A DNA stretch of 64,000 bases from Eubacterium sp. (GCA_017433295.1 JAFRHL010000035.1:37338-101337), one strand, 5' to 3'; shown: positions 23,728 to 33,819, counted from the stretch's first letter. Notes: generated by a model from the letters alone, not told the origin. Program-made: numbers and translations.

Positions 23728-23753
23728 AAAACCGCCTCTGATGAGGCGGTTTT
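23728..23753 (-). terminator. Rho-independent terminator of secG
   Basis: An 11-bp stem AAAACCGCCTC/GAGGCGGTTTT with loop TGAT is followed on the minus strand by a T-run. It starts four bases after the secG stop. Confidence 0.85.
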
Positions 23754-23756
23754 GAT

Positions 23757-24002
23757 CTACTTAAAAAACTTCAGGCTGAGTCCTATTGCCAGAGCAAAGA
23801 AAAGAACTCCAAGAACGACCGTGAGTCTCTCAAGCCGTCCTTCTCTGGTCCTGCCGCGGTTCTTCTTAACATAGGAATCCACCTGGCCGCTGAATGTACC
23901 GAATCCTGCATCTTTTCCTTCCTGCATCAATACCACAACGATCAACGCAAGACAAATTATTATAAAAACTATGGTTAATGCTGTTTTTGCCAACTCATTC
24001 AC
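23757..24002 (-). CDS. secG: Preprotein translocase subunit SecG
   Basis: The 81-residue protein has two membrane helices (about 6-26 and 60-78) around a cytoplasmic loop with QEGKDAGFGTFSGQ, the SecG signature. It is a small subunit of the SecYEG channel. AGGAGG precedes the ATG. Confidence 0.95.
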   Translation of the reverse strand: MNELAKTALTIVFIIICLALIVVVLMQEGKDAGFGTFSGQVDSYVKKNRGRTREGRLERLTVVLGVLFFALAIGLSLKFFK

Positions 24003-24094
24003 CTCCTGTTAATATGCGCACTTTTCTGATATTAACACAAGTTTATCTAAAAAACAAGCTAAAAATCACAACATCCGCTACGAATTAAGGAGTA

Positions 24095-25387
24095 TCAGTT
24101 TTCGGATTCAGAGGATTCCCCCGTGCTTTCCTCCGCTTTCTCTTCCTCCGGGATATAATTATCCTTGCTTACGGAAATTCCGTCCACAAGGAAATCCATC
24201 TCAGGTACAGCTTTTTTCTCAGATTCCAGATACTGTCCTTTGGAAACATATTTCTTATATTTGGCGTACTTCTTATTGTTTTTCACCAGTTCTTCCAGGT
24301 TTTCACCTTCCACAGTAAAGTTGGTGGTATCGAAGACCTTGCATTTTCCTTTTCGAAGCTTTTTTTCCACCTCTGCTACCTTCGTGATTGCCTCTTCGGA
24401 AACATGACTGTCATTAAACTGGCTTAAGCAGACGGCATTCTCGCTGTAGCCGGCGCACCAGTCCGTGTCGATCTCCTTCCCGTTTAAAAGGCAGTTCACG
24501 GCATAATCATAATAAATACTCCAGTCAGCAGTTACAGAAGTAAGGGCCTCATTGGGGGCCACATCGATCAGGTTGATCTCATTTCCCACCAGGGGTATAT
24601 CATTTTCGGCACAGGCAGAGGCCACTGCTGTGGTAAATACTCTCTGGCTCATAAAATGAGCGCCGGCAGCGATAAGCTGTCTTGCACATTCATCGTCCTT
24701 ATTATAGCTTCCTGAGCTGCCCACATATCGGAGCATCATGGAGGCCTGGGTACATACCTTGTTCACTCCCAGATAAAAAGCATTGGCGCAGCTGATATTC
24801 TCCGGATTCTCCCGGGTGGCCGCAAAACCGATCACACAGGTATCCGGTCTGATCCTTCCTTTATTAAGCAGATCATTGAGCTTACATCCGGCAGCAATGC
24901 CCGCTGCGTAATATCCCTCATACAAACGGACATAGAAGCTGTGAAGATTGGAAAGCCCGCTGCCTTCTATCTCCCGGCCGTCCTCCTGACAGAATTCTAC
25001 TTCCGGGTGATTCCTGGCCGCCTCGATCATGGCTGTCTCTGCAGAAGGAGCCTTGGCGAAGATCATATCGCATCCCCTGCTGATCAATTTCTCGATCTCA
25101 TCCGGGTACTTTTCTGCGTTGACATTTTTCACGATCAGCACCTGGCTGTCCTTTAAACCGGTATCTTTCTGCATCTTACGGATAGCGGTCATATGGGACA
25201 GGGTATCCGGAGCGTCTGCTCCCAATGGAAAAAGAAATCCGACCTTTATATCTTCCTCATCCACAGTCCTGGCTTCTGTAGAGCTCTCCGGACCGGAATC
25301 ACGCTGAAAGAGACCCGACGCTGTCTGACAGCCGGCAACCTGTAAAGTCAGAATCAGTAAAAGCAGCAATGCCGTAAACCTTCTCAT
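24095..25387 (-). CDS. BMP-family (PnrA-like) substrate-binding lipoprotein
   Basis: The 430-residue protein has a lipoprotein signal peptide with lipobox LQVAGC (Cys 20). A periplasmic-binding fold of the Bmp/PnrA nucleoside-binding family follows (IKVGFLFPLGADAPDTL, YEGYYAAGIAAG, VIGFAATREN). The acidic tail is rich in Glu/Ser. No ABC permease or ATPase is adjacent, so the transporter partners are elsewhere or it acts as a sensor. It is also longer than typical Bmp proteins (about 350). Confidence 0.85.
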   Translation of the reverse strand: MRRFTALLLLLILTLQVAGCQTASGLFQRDSGPESSTEARTVDEEDIKVGFLFPLGADAPDTLSHMTAIRKMQKDTGLKDSQVLIVKNVNAEKYPDEIEKLISRGCDMIFAKAPSAETAMIEAARNHPEVEFCQEDGREIEGSGLSNLHSFYVRLYEGYYAAGIAAGCKLNDLLNKGRIRPDTCVIGFAATRENPENISCANAFYLGVNKVCTQASMMLRYVGSSGSYNKDDECARQLIAAGAHFMSQRVFTTAVASACAENDIPLVGNEINLIDVAPNEALTSVTADWSIYYDYAVNCLLNGKEIDTDWCAGYSENAVCLSQFNDSHVSEEAITKVAEVEKKLRKGKCKVFDTTNFTVEGENLEELVKNNKKYAKYKKYVSKGQYLESEKKAVPEMDFLVDGISVSKDNYIPEEEKAEESTGESSESEN

Positions 25388-25489
25388 ATTTATCCTCCTG
25401 GTTTATTATTCTGATATATGATCAATCTTTTATATCTTAAAATACATTCTCTGAAATGTAAAGCTTTTCCTTTGACAGGACTCCTGACG

Positions 25490-25993
25490 CTATTCTTCTC
25501 CTGCAGTCATTCTCTCAAAAAGAAGACGGTCTACCTCATCCACTTCCATCTCAAGGGCTACGGATAATTCATTCAAAAGGCTGTCCTTTGCAAGAAGCAG
25601 ATACTTTTCATCTACCGCAGTGATCTTACGTCCCATGGACTCTCTTTCTTTTTTGCGTCCGTAGAGGGCTTTGATAAACCGCAGGAATACAGTACAGTCA
25701 TATTCCTGCAGGATCTCCTTATACTGCTGCTCCTGGGGGCGGACATCGGCAATGACCATATCCTCATAACCCGGTATTCCTTCAATCAGCTCCTCTGCCT
25801 CCGACTTTGAGATCACAGGCCTCATAAATACTTTCTTGTTGTCCACAGGTGAAAAAATGGTACTGCCCCGGGAGCTTAAGGGAACCAGCACGTAGTAAAC
25901 CTGTCCCTCACCCATGGACTCTGACTGCATGTAGTCTTTTACCATACATACACCATTATTCCCGTAAATGATATATTCTCCTTTATTATACAT
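25490..25993 (-). CDS. CarD-family transcriptional regulator
   Basis: The 167-residue protein begins with the CarD/TRCF RNAP-interacting domain (MYNKGEYIIYGNNGVCMV...YYVLVPL), then a helical C-terminal DNA-binding domain (about 70-160). CarD proteins bind RNA polymerase beta and stabilise open complexes. The start at 25993 with GAGGT is preferred to the longer open frame, which overlaps the upstream gene. Confidence 0.9.
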   Translation of the reverse strand: MYNKGEYIIYGNNGVCMVKDYMQSESMGEGQVYYVLVPLSSRGSTIFSPVDNKKVFMRPVISKSEAEELIEGIPGYEDMVIADVRPQEQQYKEILQEYDCTVFLRFIKALYGRKKERESMGRKITAVDEKYLLLAKDSLLNELSVALEMEVDEVDRLLFERMTAGEE

Positions 25994-26033
25994 GATATTA
26001 CCTCTTCCCGCGGGCACAAAAAGCCGCGGTTTC

Positions 26034-27167
26034 TCACTCAAAAAGGTCTCTGAGGATCTCCTCAGGAACCATATTCCGGTAACCGTCCGGATCGGACATA
26101 ATATTTCCCGAAGACAGATTCCAGCGGAACTGATTGTATTTACGGAGAAAGGCAGGAGGACAGACACAGGAAGGAAACCGCTTCTGCCAGGACTTATAAT
26201 ACTTTTCCCTGTATTTTCTGGCAAGTTTTACAGCCTGGGAATTCCTGCTGCCGGTACCGGAAACAGTACCGCAGAGCTGAACCCCGGGCGGACTGGCATG
26301 AACCAGCACCACGCTGCCGTCGTCACATTCTCCGATAACAATATAAACATGCCCGGAAGTACTCATGATATCTCCGGCCCGGTAATTGCGGACTAAAGCC
26401 GCCTTGCGATAGCTGCCCCAGCCATATCCGGCATAACGTTTTGCCATTAGGGTGGATTTACCCACAAATCCCCTTCCCCGGACAGCAGATTGTGTTTTCA
26501 TGGTATTATAAGTAACCCAGCCCACAAATCCCGAACAGTCCAGGCCGTATCCTGTCTTATAGCGGACGCGGCGGTAGTTGAAGGAAGCCGGTCTCCCTGC
26601 GGCGTAGGACCTCCAGGTGGGATTCAGACCGATCCAGGCTCCGTCGGAGCCTTTGTTTTTCCACTTGGTGTACCAGCCGCCTCCCCATATATACATGGTA
26701 TTACCTACGGGAGCCATGGCTGTCGTAAGAAAATTCTTCAAGGTGGTCCTGCTGCCGGCCGGAGCTGTGGAAGTGACAGCTTCCCGGCTGAAGGAACTGT
26801 ATATTTTCTTACCGGGTCCGTCCATAATGGTCCTGATCTTATAAACATATACTTTTTTTCTGGTGTGATTGGGCAGAACTGCCTTTGTTCCTCTGGTTCT
26901 CTTTACCTTCAGGAATTCTTCATCATCGGGAGACTTCTCAAAGATTTCATACCCGTAAGCACCCTTTACCGGCTCCCAGCTGATGACAATATTTCCGTCA
27001 ACGCCATTGGCCAGGACTCCCCGGGGCGCTGCCACAGCGGTTTCTCCGCGGACGGGATCAACAAAAAACAGATTCAGTAAAAGAATGAATAAAACGATTA
27101 TTAATACTGACAAACCGACTGACCTTCTGCTGCAGTTCAGTCCAATCTTATGTCCGTGTATGTACAT
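26034..27167 (-). CDS. Secreted NlpC/P60-like cell-wall peptidase with FN3 domain
   Basis: The 377-residue protein has an N-terminal membrane/signal segment (about 17-38) and a fibronectin-III-like domain (about 47-130, GNIVISWEPVKGAYGYEIF). The cysteine-peptidase domain has YGLDCSGFVGW (catalytic Cys), then GHVYIVIG (His) and a VLVHASPPG strand. It would cleave peptidoglycan stem peptides outside the cell. It is followed closely by the CarD-like gene. Confidence 0.85.
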   Translation of the reverse strand: MYIHGHKIGLNCSRRSVGLSVLIIVLFILLLNLFFVDPVRGETAVAAPRGVLANGVDGNIVISWEPVKGAYGYEIFEKSPDDEEFLKVKRTRGTKAVLPNHTRKKVYVYKIRTIMDGPGKKIYSSFSREAVTSTAPAGSRTTLKNFLTTAMAPVGNTMYIWGGGWYTKWKNKGSDGAWIGLNPTWRSYAAGRPASFNYRRVRYKTGYGLDCSGFVGWVTYNTMKTQSAVRGRGFVGKSTLMAKRYAGYGWGSYRKAALVRNYRAGDIMSTSGHVYIVIGECDDGSVVLVHASPPGVQLCGTVSGTGSRNSQAVKLARKYREKYYKSWQKRFPSCVCPPAFLRKYNQFRWNLSSGNIMSDPDGYRNMVPEEILRDLFE

Positions 27168-27216
27168 ATATACTCCTTATATCCCCTGACCGGCAAAGAT
27201 CAGCCGGAAAAACCGA

Positions 27217-27861
27217 TCACCTGTCGCCGGTTACGCCCATAAAAAACATAAGGGCGGCCCAGGTGTACAGAGGATAATAGATACCATTGTCATCTCTGCC
27301 CCTGATCAGATACTCCTCTGCTTTCTTTTTGTCCAGCAGCTCATAACCCCGGAACTTTTCAGCGCCGGTGGCGCCGGTCTGGGATATCTCCGGCATCCTG
27401 TCCCGGTTGATGGAGATAAATACAAGGGCATTGCCTTCATCCGTCAGCCCCGGCGTGGAGAATACAAAGGGATTCACCACCTTGATCTCATCACTGTCCG
27501 TAAATGTGATCCCTGTCTCTTCCTCCAGTTCGCGGACAGCCGTCCGTATCACTGCATCCGGTCTGTCCCTGTCTTCCTTGTCGATCAGTCCCGCAGGGAC
27601 GCTTAAGAGATACTGCCCGGCGGGATACCGGTATTCCCTGCTTAAAAAGAGCCTGGGCTCCTGGCCTTTTATCCTGAGGACCACAAAGCAGCTGACCGCA
27701 TCCGGAAGCATCCTGCTGTAAGCCTCTGCGGGCGCCAGCGCCGGCAGGTCTTCCCTGTCCCTGCGGCTGGCCATGTAATAATGACACCCTTCTTCATACT
27801 GAAGGTCATAAAGCTTCATATACTGTGAATCATAAATTGTTTTTACCTGGTCTTCATTCAT
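27217..27861 (-). CDS. Nudix hydrolase (ADP-ribose pyrophosphatase-like)
   Basis: The 214-residue protein has the Nudix box as GLIDKEDRDRPDAVIRTAVRELEEETGI, i.e. GX...REXXEEXG with an extended spacing after the first Gly. The preceding strand FLSREYRYPAGQYLLSVPAG is typical of ADP-sugar pyrophosphatases. It lies divergent from the MocR regulator, sharing a 120-base control region. Confidence 0.85.
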   Translation of the reverse strand: MNEDQVKTIYDSQYMKLYDLQYEEGCHYYMASRRDREDLPALAPAEAYSRMLPDAVSCFVVLRIKGQEPRLFLSREYRYPAGQYLLSVPAGLIDKEDRDRPDAVIRTAVRELEEETGITFTDSDEIKVVNPFVFSTPGLTDEGNALVFISINRDRMPEISQTGATGAEKFRGYELLDKKKAEEYLIRGRDDNGIYYPLYTWAALMFFMGVTGDR

Positions 27862-27899
27862 TCATGTACTCCCGTTTCACACTGTCCCGATCCCGGTTT

Positions 27900-27980
27900 C
27901 ATAATAATTAATGCGTTTCTTATATATTTATGATAACATAAAATCATGATTTGTCGAGAAAAAATCATAAAGGAGGATCC
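27900..27980. promoter_or_regulatory. Nudix/MocR divergent control region with AATCAT repeats
   Basis: The region contains ATGATAACAT, AAATCATGATT and AAAATCAT in close succession (27928-27970). These direct and inverted ATGATT half-sites resemble the repeated operators bound by MocR/PdxR-type regulators. A role in autoregulation is inference. Confidence 0.4.
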
Positions 27981-29438
27981 ATGCTAAGCTATTCCTTTCA
28001 CAATAAAAAGGGCAGCGCTCTCTACGAGCAGCTCTACAGTTTCATCAGAAATGATATTATTTCCGGTATTCTGCCGCCGAAAACCCGGCTGCCCAGCAAG
28101 CGCAGCTTTGCCGCCAATCTCGGAATCAGCACCATTACGGTAGAGAATGCCTATGCCCAGCTTCTCTCGGAGGGTTACATTTTCTCCATTCCAAAAAAAG
28201 GGTACTATGTGTCGGACATTATCCTGGCTGATAATTCGAAAGAAGCTGTCATGAAACGGGCCGGCGGTCCTGAAGGTGCAGCCGGCCTGTCCCGAACCGG
28301 TCCGGGATATCCCGGGGCAGATGCAGGATCTGCGCCGGAAGGCGGCTCTGTTTTTGCGGATTTTACCAGTAATCAGACCAGGCCTGAAAACTTTCCCTTT
28401 TCAGTATGGGCCAGGATCGTGCGCAAGGTGCTGACCTTCCATGACAAGGATCTTATGACCCGTTCTCCGGGTGGTGGTATATATGGCCTCCGCCGGGCCA
28501 TCGCAGGGCACCTGAGGCAGTTCAGGGGAATCAATGTAGCCCCTGAGCAGATTATAGTCGGGGCGGGAACAGAGTACCTTTACGGATTGCTGATCCAGCT
28601 TCTGGGCTTTGACAAGTCCTATGCCATCGAAAACCCGGGTTATGAGAAGATCGCCATGATCTACGACAGTTACCAGGTAAAGAAGCATTACATTGATATG
28701 GACCATCATGGGATCCGCATCGACCAGCTTAGAGATTCCGGTGCAGATGTGCTGCATATCTCACCTTCCCACCATTTTCCCACCGGGATCATCACTCCGG
28801 TAAGCCGGAGGTATAAGCTTCTTAAATGGGCCGGGGAATCCGACTCCAGATATATCATCGAGGACGACTATGACAGTGAGTTCCGTCTTCTGGGAAAGCC
28901 GATCCCGGCCATGCAGAGCATTGATCATCAGCAGAAGGTGATCTATATCAACACCTTCTCCAAAACCCTCTCCTCCACCATGCGTATCAGCTACATGGTC
29001 CTTCCCATGGAGCTTCTTAAACGCTTTCAGGCCGAGATGGGCTTTTATTCCTGTACTGTTCCCAATTTCGAACAGTACTCTCTGATGCTCTTTATTGATG
29101 AGGGACATTTTGAAAAGCACATCAACCGTACCAGGAAGTACTATCACAAGCAGAGAGATCATCTTCTCTCAGCCATAAAGAAAAGCCCGCTGGCCTCTGA
29201 AGTGACGATTACGGAAGAGGACGCGGGACTGCATTTCCTTATGAAGCTGAATACGGATATTCCGGATGACATGGTCATCCGGAAGGCAGAATCGCTGGGA
29301 ATCCGCCTGAACTGCCTGAGCAATTATTATGTCAATGCGCCGGAGGATGCCGGCCACATCTTCATAATCAATTATTCCTTTATCGAGCCTGAAAGGATCG
29401 AAGAGGCTGTGGACAGGATATACCGCTGCCTGACCTGA
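27981..29438 (+). CDS. MocR-family regulator (GntR HTH + aminotransferase-like domain)
   Basis: The 485-residue protein has a GntR winged helix (about 10-75: LYEQLYSFIRNDI, LPSKRSFAANLGIS) and a PLP-dependent fold-type-I domain (about 120-480). The latter includes the Schiff-base lysine region YINTFSKTLSSTMRISYM and EDDYDSEFR. Such proteins control vitamin B6, GABA or amino-acid genes using PLP as ligand. ATG 27981 follows AAAGGAGG. Confidence 0.9.
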   Translation: MLSYSFHNKKGSALYEQLYSFIRNDIISGILPPKTRLPSKRSFAANLGISTITVENAYAQLLSEGYIFSIPKKGYYVSDIILADNSKEAVMKRAGGPEGAAGLSRTGPGYPGADAGSAPEGGSVFADFTSNQTRPENFPFSVWARIVRKVLTFHDKDLMTRSPGGGIYGLRRAIAGHLRQFRGINVAPEQIIVGAGTEYLYGLLIQLLGFDKSYAIENPGYEKIAMIYDSYQVKKHYIDMDHHGIRIDQLRDSGADVLHISPSHHFPTGIITPVSRRYKLLKWAGESDSRYIIEDDYDSEFRLLGKPIPAMQSIDHQQKVIYINTFSKTLSSTMRISYMVLPMELLKRFQAEMGFYSCTVPNFEQYSLMLFIDEGHFEKHINRTRKYYHKQRDHLLSAIKKSPLASEVTITEEDAGLHFLMKLNTDIPDDMVIRKAESLGIRLNCLSNYYVNAPEDAGHIFIINYSFIEPERIEEAVDRIYRCLT

Positions 29439-29466
29439 TCATGCCGAGACCCGGTGTCTAATCTGA

Positions 29467-31389
29467 TCAGGCCGAAGCCCGGTTCCCGGTGTAGAGCTGA
29501 TAATAGCGTCCTTTTGCTGCGATCAGGTCCTCATGGCTGCCCCGCTCCACGATCCTGCCCTGCTCTAATACCATGATACAGTCGCTGTTCATGATGGTGG
29601 AGAGCCGGTGGGCAATGACGAAGGTCGTCCTGCCTTTCATCAGCTTATCCATCCCTTCCTGGACGATCTTCTCTGTACGGGTATCTATGGAGCTGGTGGC
29701 CTCATCCAGGATCAGAACCGGCGGATCCGCAATGGCAGCCCGGGCAATGGACAAAAGCTGCCTCTGCCCCTGGCTCAGGCTGGCTCCGTCTCCGGTGAGG
29801 ACCGTATCGTAGCCCTGGGGCAGGCGGCGGATGAACTCGTCCGCATTGGCCAGCTTTGCCGCGGCAATGACCTCCTCATCGGTGGCATCCAGTTTCCCGT
29901 AACGGATATTCTCCCTGACGGTATCGGTAAAGAGGTGGACATCCTGGAGAACCATACCCAGAGACCTCCTTAAATCACCCTTCTTTATCTTATTGATATT
30001 GATATTATCATATCGGATCTTGCCATCCTGGATATCATAAAAACGGTTTATAAGATTGGTAATGGTGGTCTTCCCGGCTCCGGTGGATCCCACAAAGGCG
30101 ATCTTCTGGCCGGGATCGGCATACATTCTGATGTCATGAAGGACCATCTTATCCTCAGTATAACCGAAATCAACTCCCAGAAACTCCACTGCCCCGGAAA
30201 GCCGCCGGTAGGTCGTTGTACCTTCCGCTTTGTGATAATGCTTCCAGGCCCACTGACCTGTGTGATGGTCAGCCTCTTTAATGGTGCCGTCCTCTCCGGC
30301 CAGGGCATCCACCAGCATGACATAGCCTTCATCCATCTCCGGCTCCTCGTCCAGCAGGGCAAAGATCCGCTGGGCGCCGGCCAGGGCCATCACAATAAAG
30401 TTGGCCTGCTGACTGACCTGGTTGATGGGCATATTTAAGCTCTTATTAAAAGTAAGAAAGCTTGCCAGTCCTCCCAGGGTAAATCCACCATAGCCTCCGA
30501 TGGCCAGGATTCCTCCCACAATGGATACCAGTACATAAGAGATATGACCGATCTGGGCATTTACCGGCATTGTGACATTGGCGAATTTATTGGCATTATT
30601 GGCACTGGAGAAGAGCTGATCATTCAATTCATTGAATTCCCTGATATTCTCCTCTTCATGGTTAAAGACCTTGACCACCTTCTGCCCCTGCATCATTTCC
30701 TCAATGAAACCGTTCACCGCCCCCAGATCCTTCTGCTGGGCGGCATAGTACTTCCCGCTGTTTGAGATCAGGTACCTGGAAGCCACAAGCATAACTCCCA
30801 CCATAAGAAAGGTCACCAGGGTAAGGGGGATATTCAGCGTGATCATGCAGACCGTGACACTGACCAGGGTTATTACGCTGTTAATAAGCTGGGGAATACT
30901 CTGGGAGATCATCTGCCTCAGGGCATCGATATCATTGGTATAAACCGACATGATATCTCCATGGGCATGGGTGTCAAAATACCTGACCGGCAGGTCTTCC
31001 ATATGGTCAAAAATCTCTTTTCTGAGTCCCTTAAGAGTCCCCTGGGTCACGATAACCATGATCTGGGCCTGGGCAAAGGAAGCCAGGACACCGATGGCAT
31101 AAAAGCCTGCCACCCGGCATATGGCATGATTTAAGCCGGTAAAATCATGGCTGCTGCTCTTTAAAAGGGGAACGATATAGTCGTCGATCAGGGACTGCAT
31201 AAACATGGTCCCCTGGACATTGCACAAAACGCTGGTCACAATGCAGACCACGACCACCAGACACCAGATGCCATAGGTCCTGCCTATATAGGAGGACAAC
31301 CTGCCCAGCAGTTTCCAGGGGTGGGCAAGCTTGGGACGGGGTCCCTGCATATTTCTCCTTCCCCCTACGGTTTTGCCTTCCTTTACCAT
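29467..31389 (-). CDS. ABC exporter, heterodimer subunit B
   Basis: The 640-residue protein has six membrane helices in the N-terminal half. An ATPase domain follows with Walker A VGSTGAGKTT, signature LSQGQRQLLSIARA and Walker B VLILDEATSSID. A Glu follows the Walker B Asp, so this half carries the active catalytic site. A roughly 50-residue insertion before the ATPase domain is typical of the larger subunit of BmrCD/TM287-288-like exporters. The start overlaps the stop of subunit A (TGATG). Confidence 0.9.
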   Translation of the reverse strand: MVKEGKTVGGRRNMQGPRPKLAHPWKLLGRLSSYIGRTYGIWCLVVVVCIVTSVLCNVQGTMFMQSLIDDYIVPLLKSSSHDFTGLNHAICRVAGFYAIGVLASFAQAQIMVIVTQGTLKGLRKEIFDHMEDLPVRYFDTHAHGDIMSVYTNDIDALRQMISQSIPQLINSVITLVSVTVCMITLNIPLTLVTFLMVGVMLVASRYLISNSGKYYAAQQKDLGAVNGFIEEMMQGQKVVKVFNHEEENIREFNELNDQLFSSANNANKFANVTMPVNAQIGHISYVLVSIVGGILAIGGYGGFTLGGLASFLTFNKSLNMPINQVSQQANFIVMALAGAQRIFALLDEEPEMDEGYVMLVDALAGEDGTIKEADHHTGQWAWKHYHKAEGTTTYRRLSGAVEFLGVDFGYTEDKMVLHDIRMYADPGQKIAFVGSTGAGKTTITNLINRFYDIQDGKIRYDNININKIKKGDLRRSLGMVLQDVHLFTDTVRENIRYGKLDATDEEVIAAAKLANADEFIRRLPQGYDTVLTGDGASLSQGQRQLLSIARAAIADPPVLILDEATSSIDTRTEKIVQEGMDKLMKGRTTFVIAHRLSTIMNSDCIMVLEQGRIVERGSHEDLIAAKGRYYQLYTGNRASA

Positions 31390-33137
31390 CAGCAGGCACC
31401 TCCCTTCTCATCAAAATCGCCTCCGTTGGTCTGGGATTCAAACACTTCACGGTATATTTCATTGCCGGCCAGCAGTTCTTCATGGGTGCCGAAACCGTGG
31501 ATCTGTCCATTATCCATGACAACGATCCGGTCAGCATCCTTCACACTGCTGATGCGCTGGGCAATGATCAGTCTGGTTGTATCAGGGATCTCTTCGGCAA
31601 AAGCCTGCCGGATCCGGGCATCCGTTGCCGTATCCACGGCACTGGTGGAATCATCCAGGATCAGTATCTTCGGTTTTTTCAGGAGGGCCCTGGCAATACA
31701 CAGTCTCTGCCTCTGCCCGCCGGAAACATTGCTGCCGCCCTGCTCAATATACGTATCATAGCCCTTGGGCATCTTTTCTATAAATTCATCCGCGCAGGCC
31801 AGCCGGCAGGCATGGCGGCATTCCTCCAGAGTGGCATCCTTCTTACCCCAGCGCAGATTCTCCAGGATCGTGCCGGAAAATAGAACATTTTTCTGAAGGA
31901 CAACGGAGACCTCATTCCTCAGGGTGGCGATATCATAATCCCTCACATCTCTTCCACCTACCCTGAGGGTCCCGCCGGACACATCATAAAGGCGGCTGAT
32001 GAGATTGGCCAGGGTGGATTTGGAGCTGCCGGTCCCGCCCAGGATACCGATACATTCCCCGGCCCGGATGGACAGGTTAATGTCGTTAAGGACAGGTTTT
32101 TCACTCTCTTCATTATAACGGAAGGTGACATGATCAAACTCAATGCTTCCGTCCTTCACTTCATGAAGGGGGTGGGCAGGATTCACAATATCCGGAGTTT
32201 CCTGCAGAACCTCCGCGATACGCCTGGCGCTGGCGGCGCTCATGGTAAGCATGATAAAAATCAGGGACAAAAGCATCAGGCTCATGAGGATATTCATGCA
32301 GTAGGTCAGCAGCATCATCAGCTGACCCGTGGTCAGCTGGCCGGCAACAACAAATCTGGCCCCCAGCCAGCTGATTCCCAGGATACAGGAATAAATAGTT
32401 GCCATCATCACAGGGGCATTCAGAGAAACGATACGTTCCGCCCGCACCGCCAGACGGTAAAGCCCTTCATTGGCTCCGGCAAAACGCTTCTTCTCATAAG
32501 CTTCCCGGACAAATGCCTTGACCACACGGATGGCGGATACATTCTCCTGGACACTGTTATTCAGCTCATCGTATTTATCGAACATCCGGGGAAAATACTT
32601 CATGGCCCGGCTGGTGATAAAACCCAGAAAGCAGCCCAGCACCAGGACAGCCGCCAGATAGATGCTGGCCAGCCTGGCATTGACCATAAAGGACATGACC
32701 ATGGCAATGATCAGACTGAAGGGGGCCCTTATACACATCCGCAGGATCATCTGATAGGCATTCTGCAGGTTGGTCACATCTGTGGTCATACGGGTCACCA
32801 GACTGGCGGTACTGAACCGGTCAATGTTGGAAAAAGAAAAGGTCTGGATATTCTCGAACATGGACTTCCTCAGGTTCCTGGCAAAACCGGTGGAAGCCTC
32901 TGCCCCGTATTTTCCTCCCATGATACCGCAAAAAAGGGCAAAGGCCGCCGCTGCCACCATAAGGACCCCGATCCGGAAAATATGGTTAATATCCCCCTTC
33001 TCCACACCGCTGTCAATGATGGAAGCCATCAGCAGGGGAATGATCATATCCATGATAACCTCCAGAATCATAAACACAGGAGTCAGGAAAGAAGCTCTTT
33101 TGTATTCCTTTACCTGGCCGGCTAACGTTTTCAGCAT
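31389..33137 (-). CDS. ABC exporter, heterodimer subunit A
   Basis: The 582-residue protein has a six-helix exporter domain and an ATPase domain with GGTGSSKSTL (Walker A), NVSGGQRQRLCIARAL (signature) and ILILDDSTSAVD (Walker B followed by Asp, not Glu). It would therefore form the degenerate site of the pair. ATG 33137 follows GGAAG. Substrate unknown; multidrug or peptide export likely. Confidence 0.9.
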   Translation of the reverse strand: MLKTLAGQVKEYKRASFLTPVFMILEVIMDMIIPLLMASIIDSGVEKGDINHIFRIGVLMVAAAAFALFCGIMGGKYGAEASTGFARNLRKSMFENIQTFSFSNIDRFSTASLVTRMTTDVTNLQNAYQMILRMCIRAPFSLIIAMVMSFMVNARLASIYLAAVLVLGCFLGFITSRAMKYFPRMFDKYDELNNSVQENVSAIRVVKAFVREAYEKKRFAGANEGLYRLAVRAERIVSLNAPVMMATIYSCILGISWLGARFVVAGQLTTGQLMMLLTYCMNILMSLMLLSLIFIMLTMSAASARRIAEVLQETPDIVNPAHPLHEVKDGSIEFDHVTFRYNEESEKPVLNDINLSIRAGECIGILGGTGSSKSTLANLISRLYDVSGGTLRVGGRDVRDYDIATLRNEVSVVLQKNVLFSGTILENLRWGKKDATLEECRHACRLACADEFIEKMPKGYDTYIEQGGSNVSGGQRQRLCIARALLKKPKILILDDSTSAVDTATDARIRQAFAEEIPDTTRLIIAQRISSVKDADRIVVMDNGQIHGFGTHEELLAGNEIYREVFESQTNGGDFDEKGGAC

Positions 33138-33246
33138 AATGTATCTTCCTTTCTTGTCAAACATTTCTATAATACATCCTCGGCGGAGCATTTCATTCTA
33201 TAGAAAAACAGAATAATATAGAAAATCAGAATTCCCCATAAGACGA

Positions 33247-33272
33247 AAAACGGCTTTGTGCAAAGCCGTTTT
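33247..33272 (-). terminator. Rho-independent terminator after the EutP-like gene
   Basis: A 12-bp stem AAAACGGCTTTG/CAAAGCCGTTTT with a two-base loop overlaps the stop codon of the EutP-like gene and is followed on the minus strand by a T-run. Confidence 0.8.
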
Positions 33273-33801
33273 ATACTACAACACCGTTAATATTCATATC
33301 ATCCCCGCCGGCTCCTTTCCCGTACTTAAGCTTCTCATACTGTGCCTTAACCACTTCCCAGGGGAGGGTCTCATGCTCCTCTTTCAGATAGGAAATGATC
33401 TCGGCTATTCCTTCCCCCGTATAGGCACTTGTAAAAAAGATCTTTTTACAGCCGGCCAGTCTGAGCCACCGGGCTGCCTGTTCGGGGTTGCCTGCCCAGT
33501 GGTCGCACTTGCTGACGATACCTACCACTTCCCGGTTGATCTGGGACGTGCAGTTGGGCGGATAAAGAGAGTACGGTTCCGTGGCGCTGAGCATCAGTCC
33601 TATAACATCGGATTCCGCGCTGTAAACGCCCAGTGACCCGATCAGCCTTTTTGTTTCAAAATACTCACCGGGGGTGTCTATCACAACATCATAGTGATTC
33701 ACATACTGGGTCTTATGATATATGATTTTCTTTCCTTTCATTGCCTGGGTCAGTGTGGTCTTGCCACATTTACTTCTCCCCACAAACATAATCTTACGCA
33801 C
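33271..33801 (-). CDS. EutP/PduV-like small GTPase
   Basis: The 176-residue protein starts at GTG with GGAG seven bases upstream. P-loop FVGRSKCGKTTL, then VIDTPGEYFETKRL (G3) and IVSKCDHW (G4-like, NKxD changed to SKCD), as in EutP/PduV. These proteins accompany ethanolamine or propanediol microcompartments. No such operon is present here, although an isolated shell-protein gene lies 13 kb away (46721). Confidence 0.85.
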   Translation of the reverse strand: MRKIMFVGRSKCGKTTLTQAMKGKKIIYHKTQYVNHYDVVIDTPGEYFETKRLIGSLGVYSAESDVIGLMLSATEPYSLYPPNCTSQINREVVGIVSKCDHWAGNPEQAARWLRLAGCKKIFFTSAYTGEGIAEIISYLKEEHETLPWEVVKAQYEKLKYGKGAGGDDMNINGVVV

Positions 33802-33819
33802 GCGATTACTCCATATTCT

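Noticed and set aside
29491-29500. GTGTAG-like hits in host DNA
   Set aside because: They are isolated, mismatch at the last base and show no strand pattern.
32130-33125. 331-codon plus-strand open frame
   Set aside because: It is antisense to the ABC exporter subunit A gene, is His/Gln-rich from reversed hydrophobic codons and has no ribosome site.
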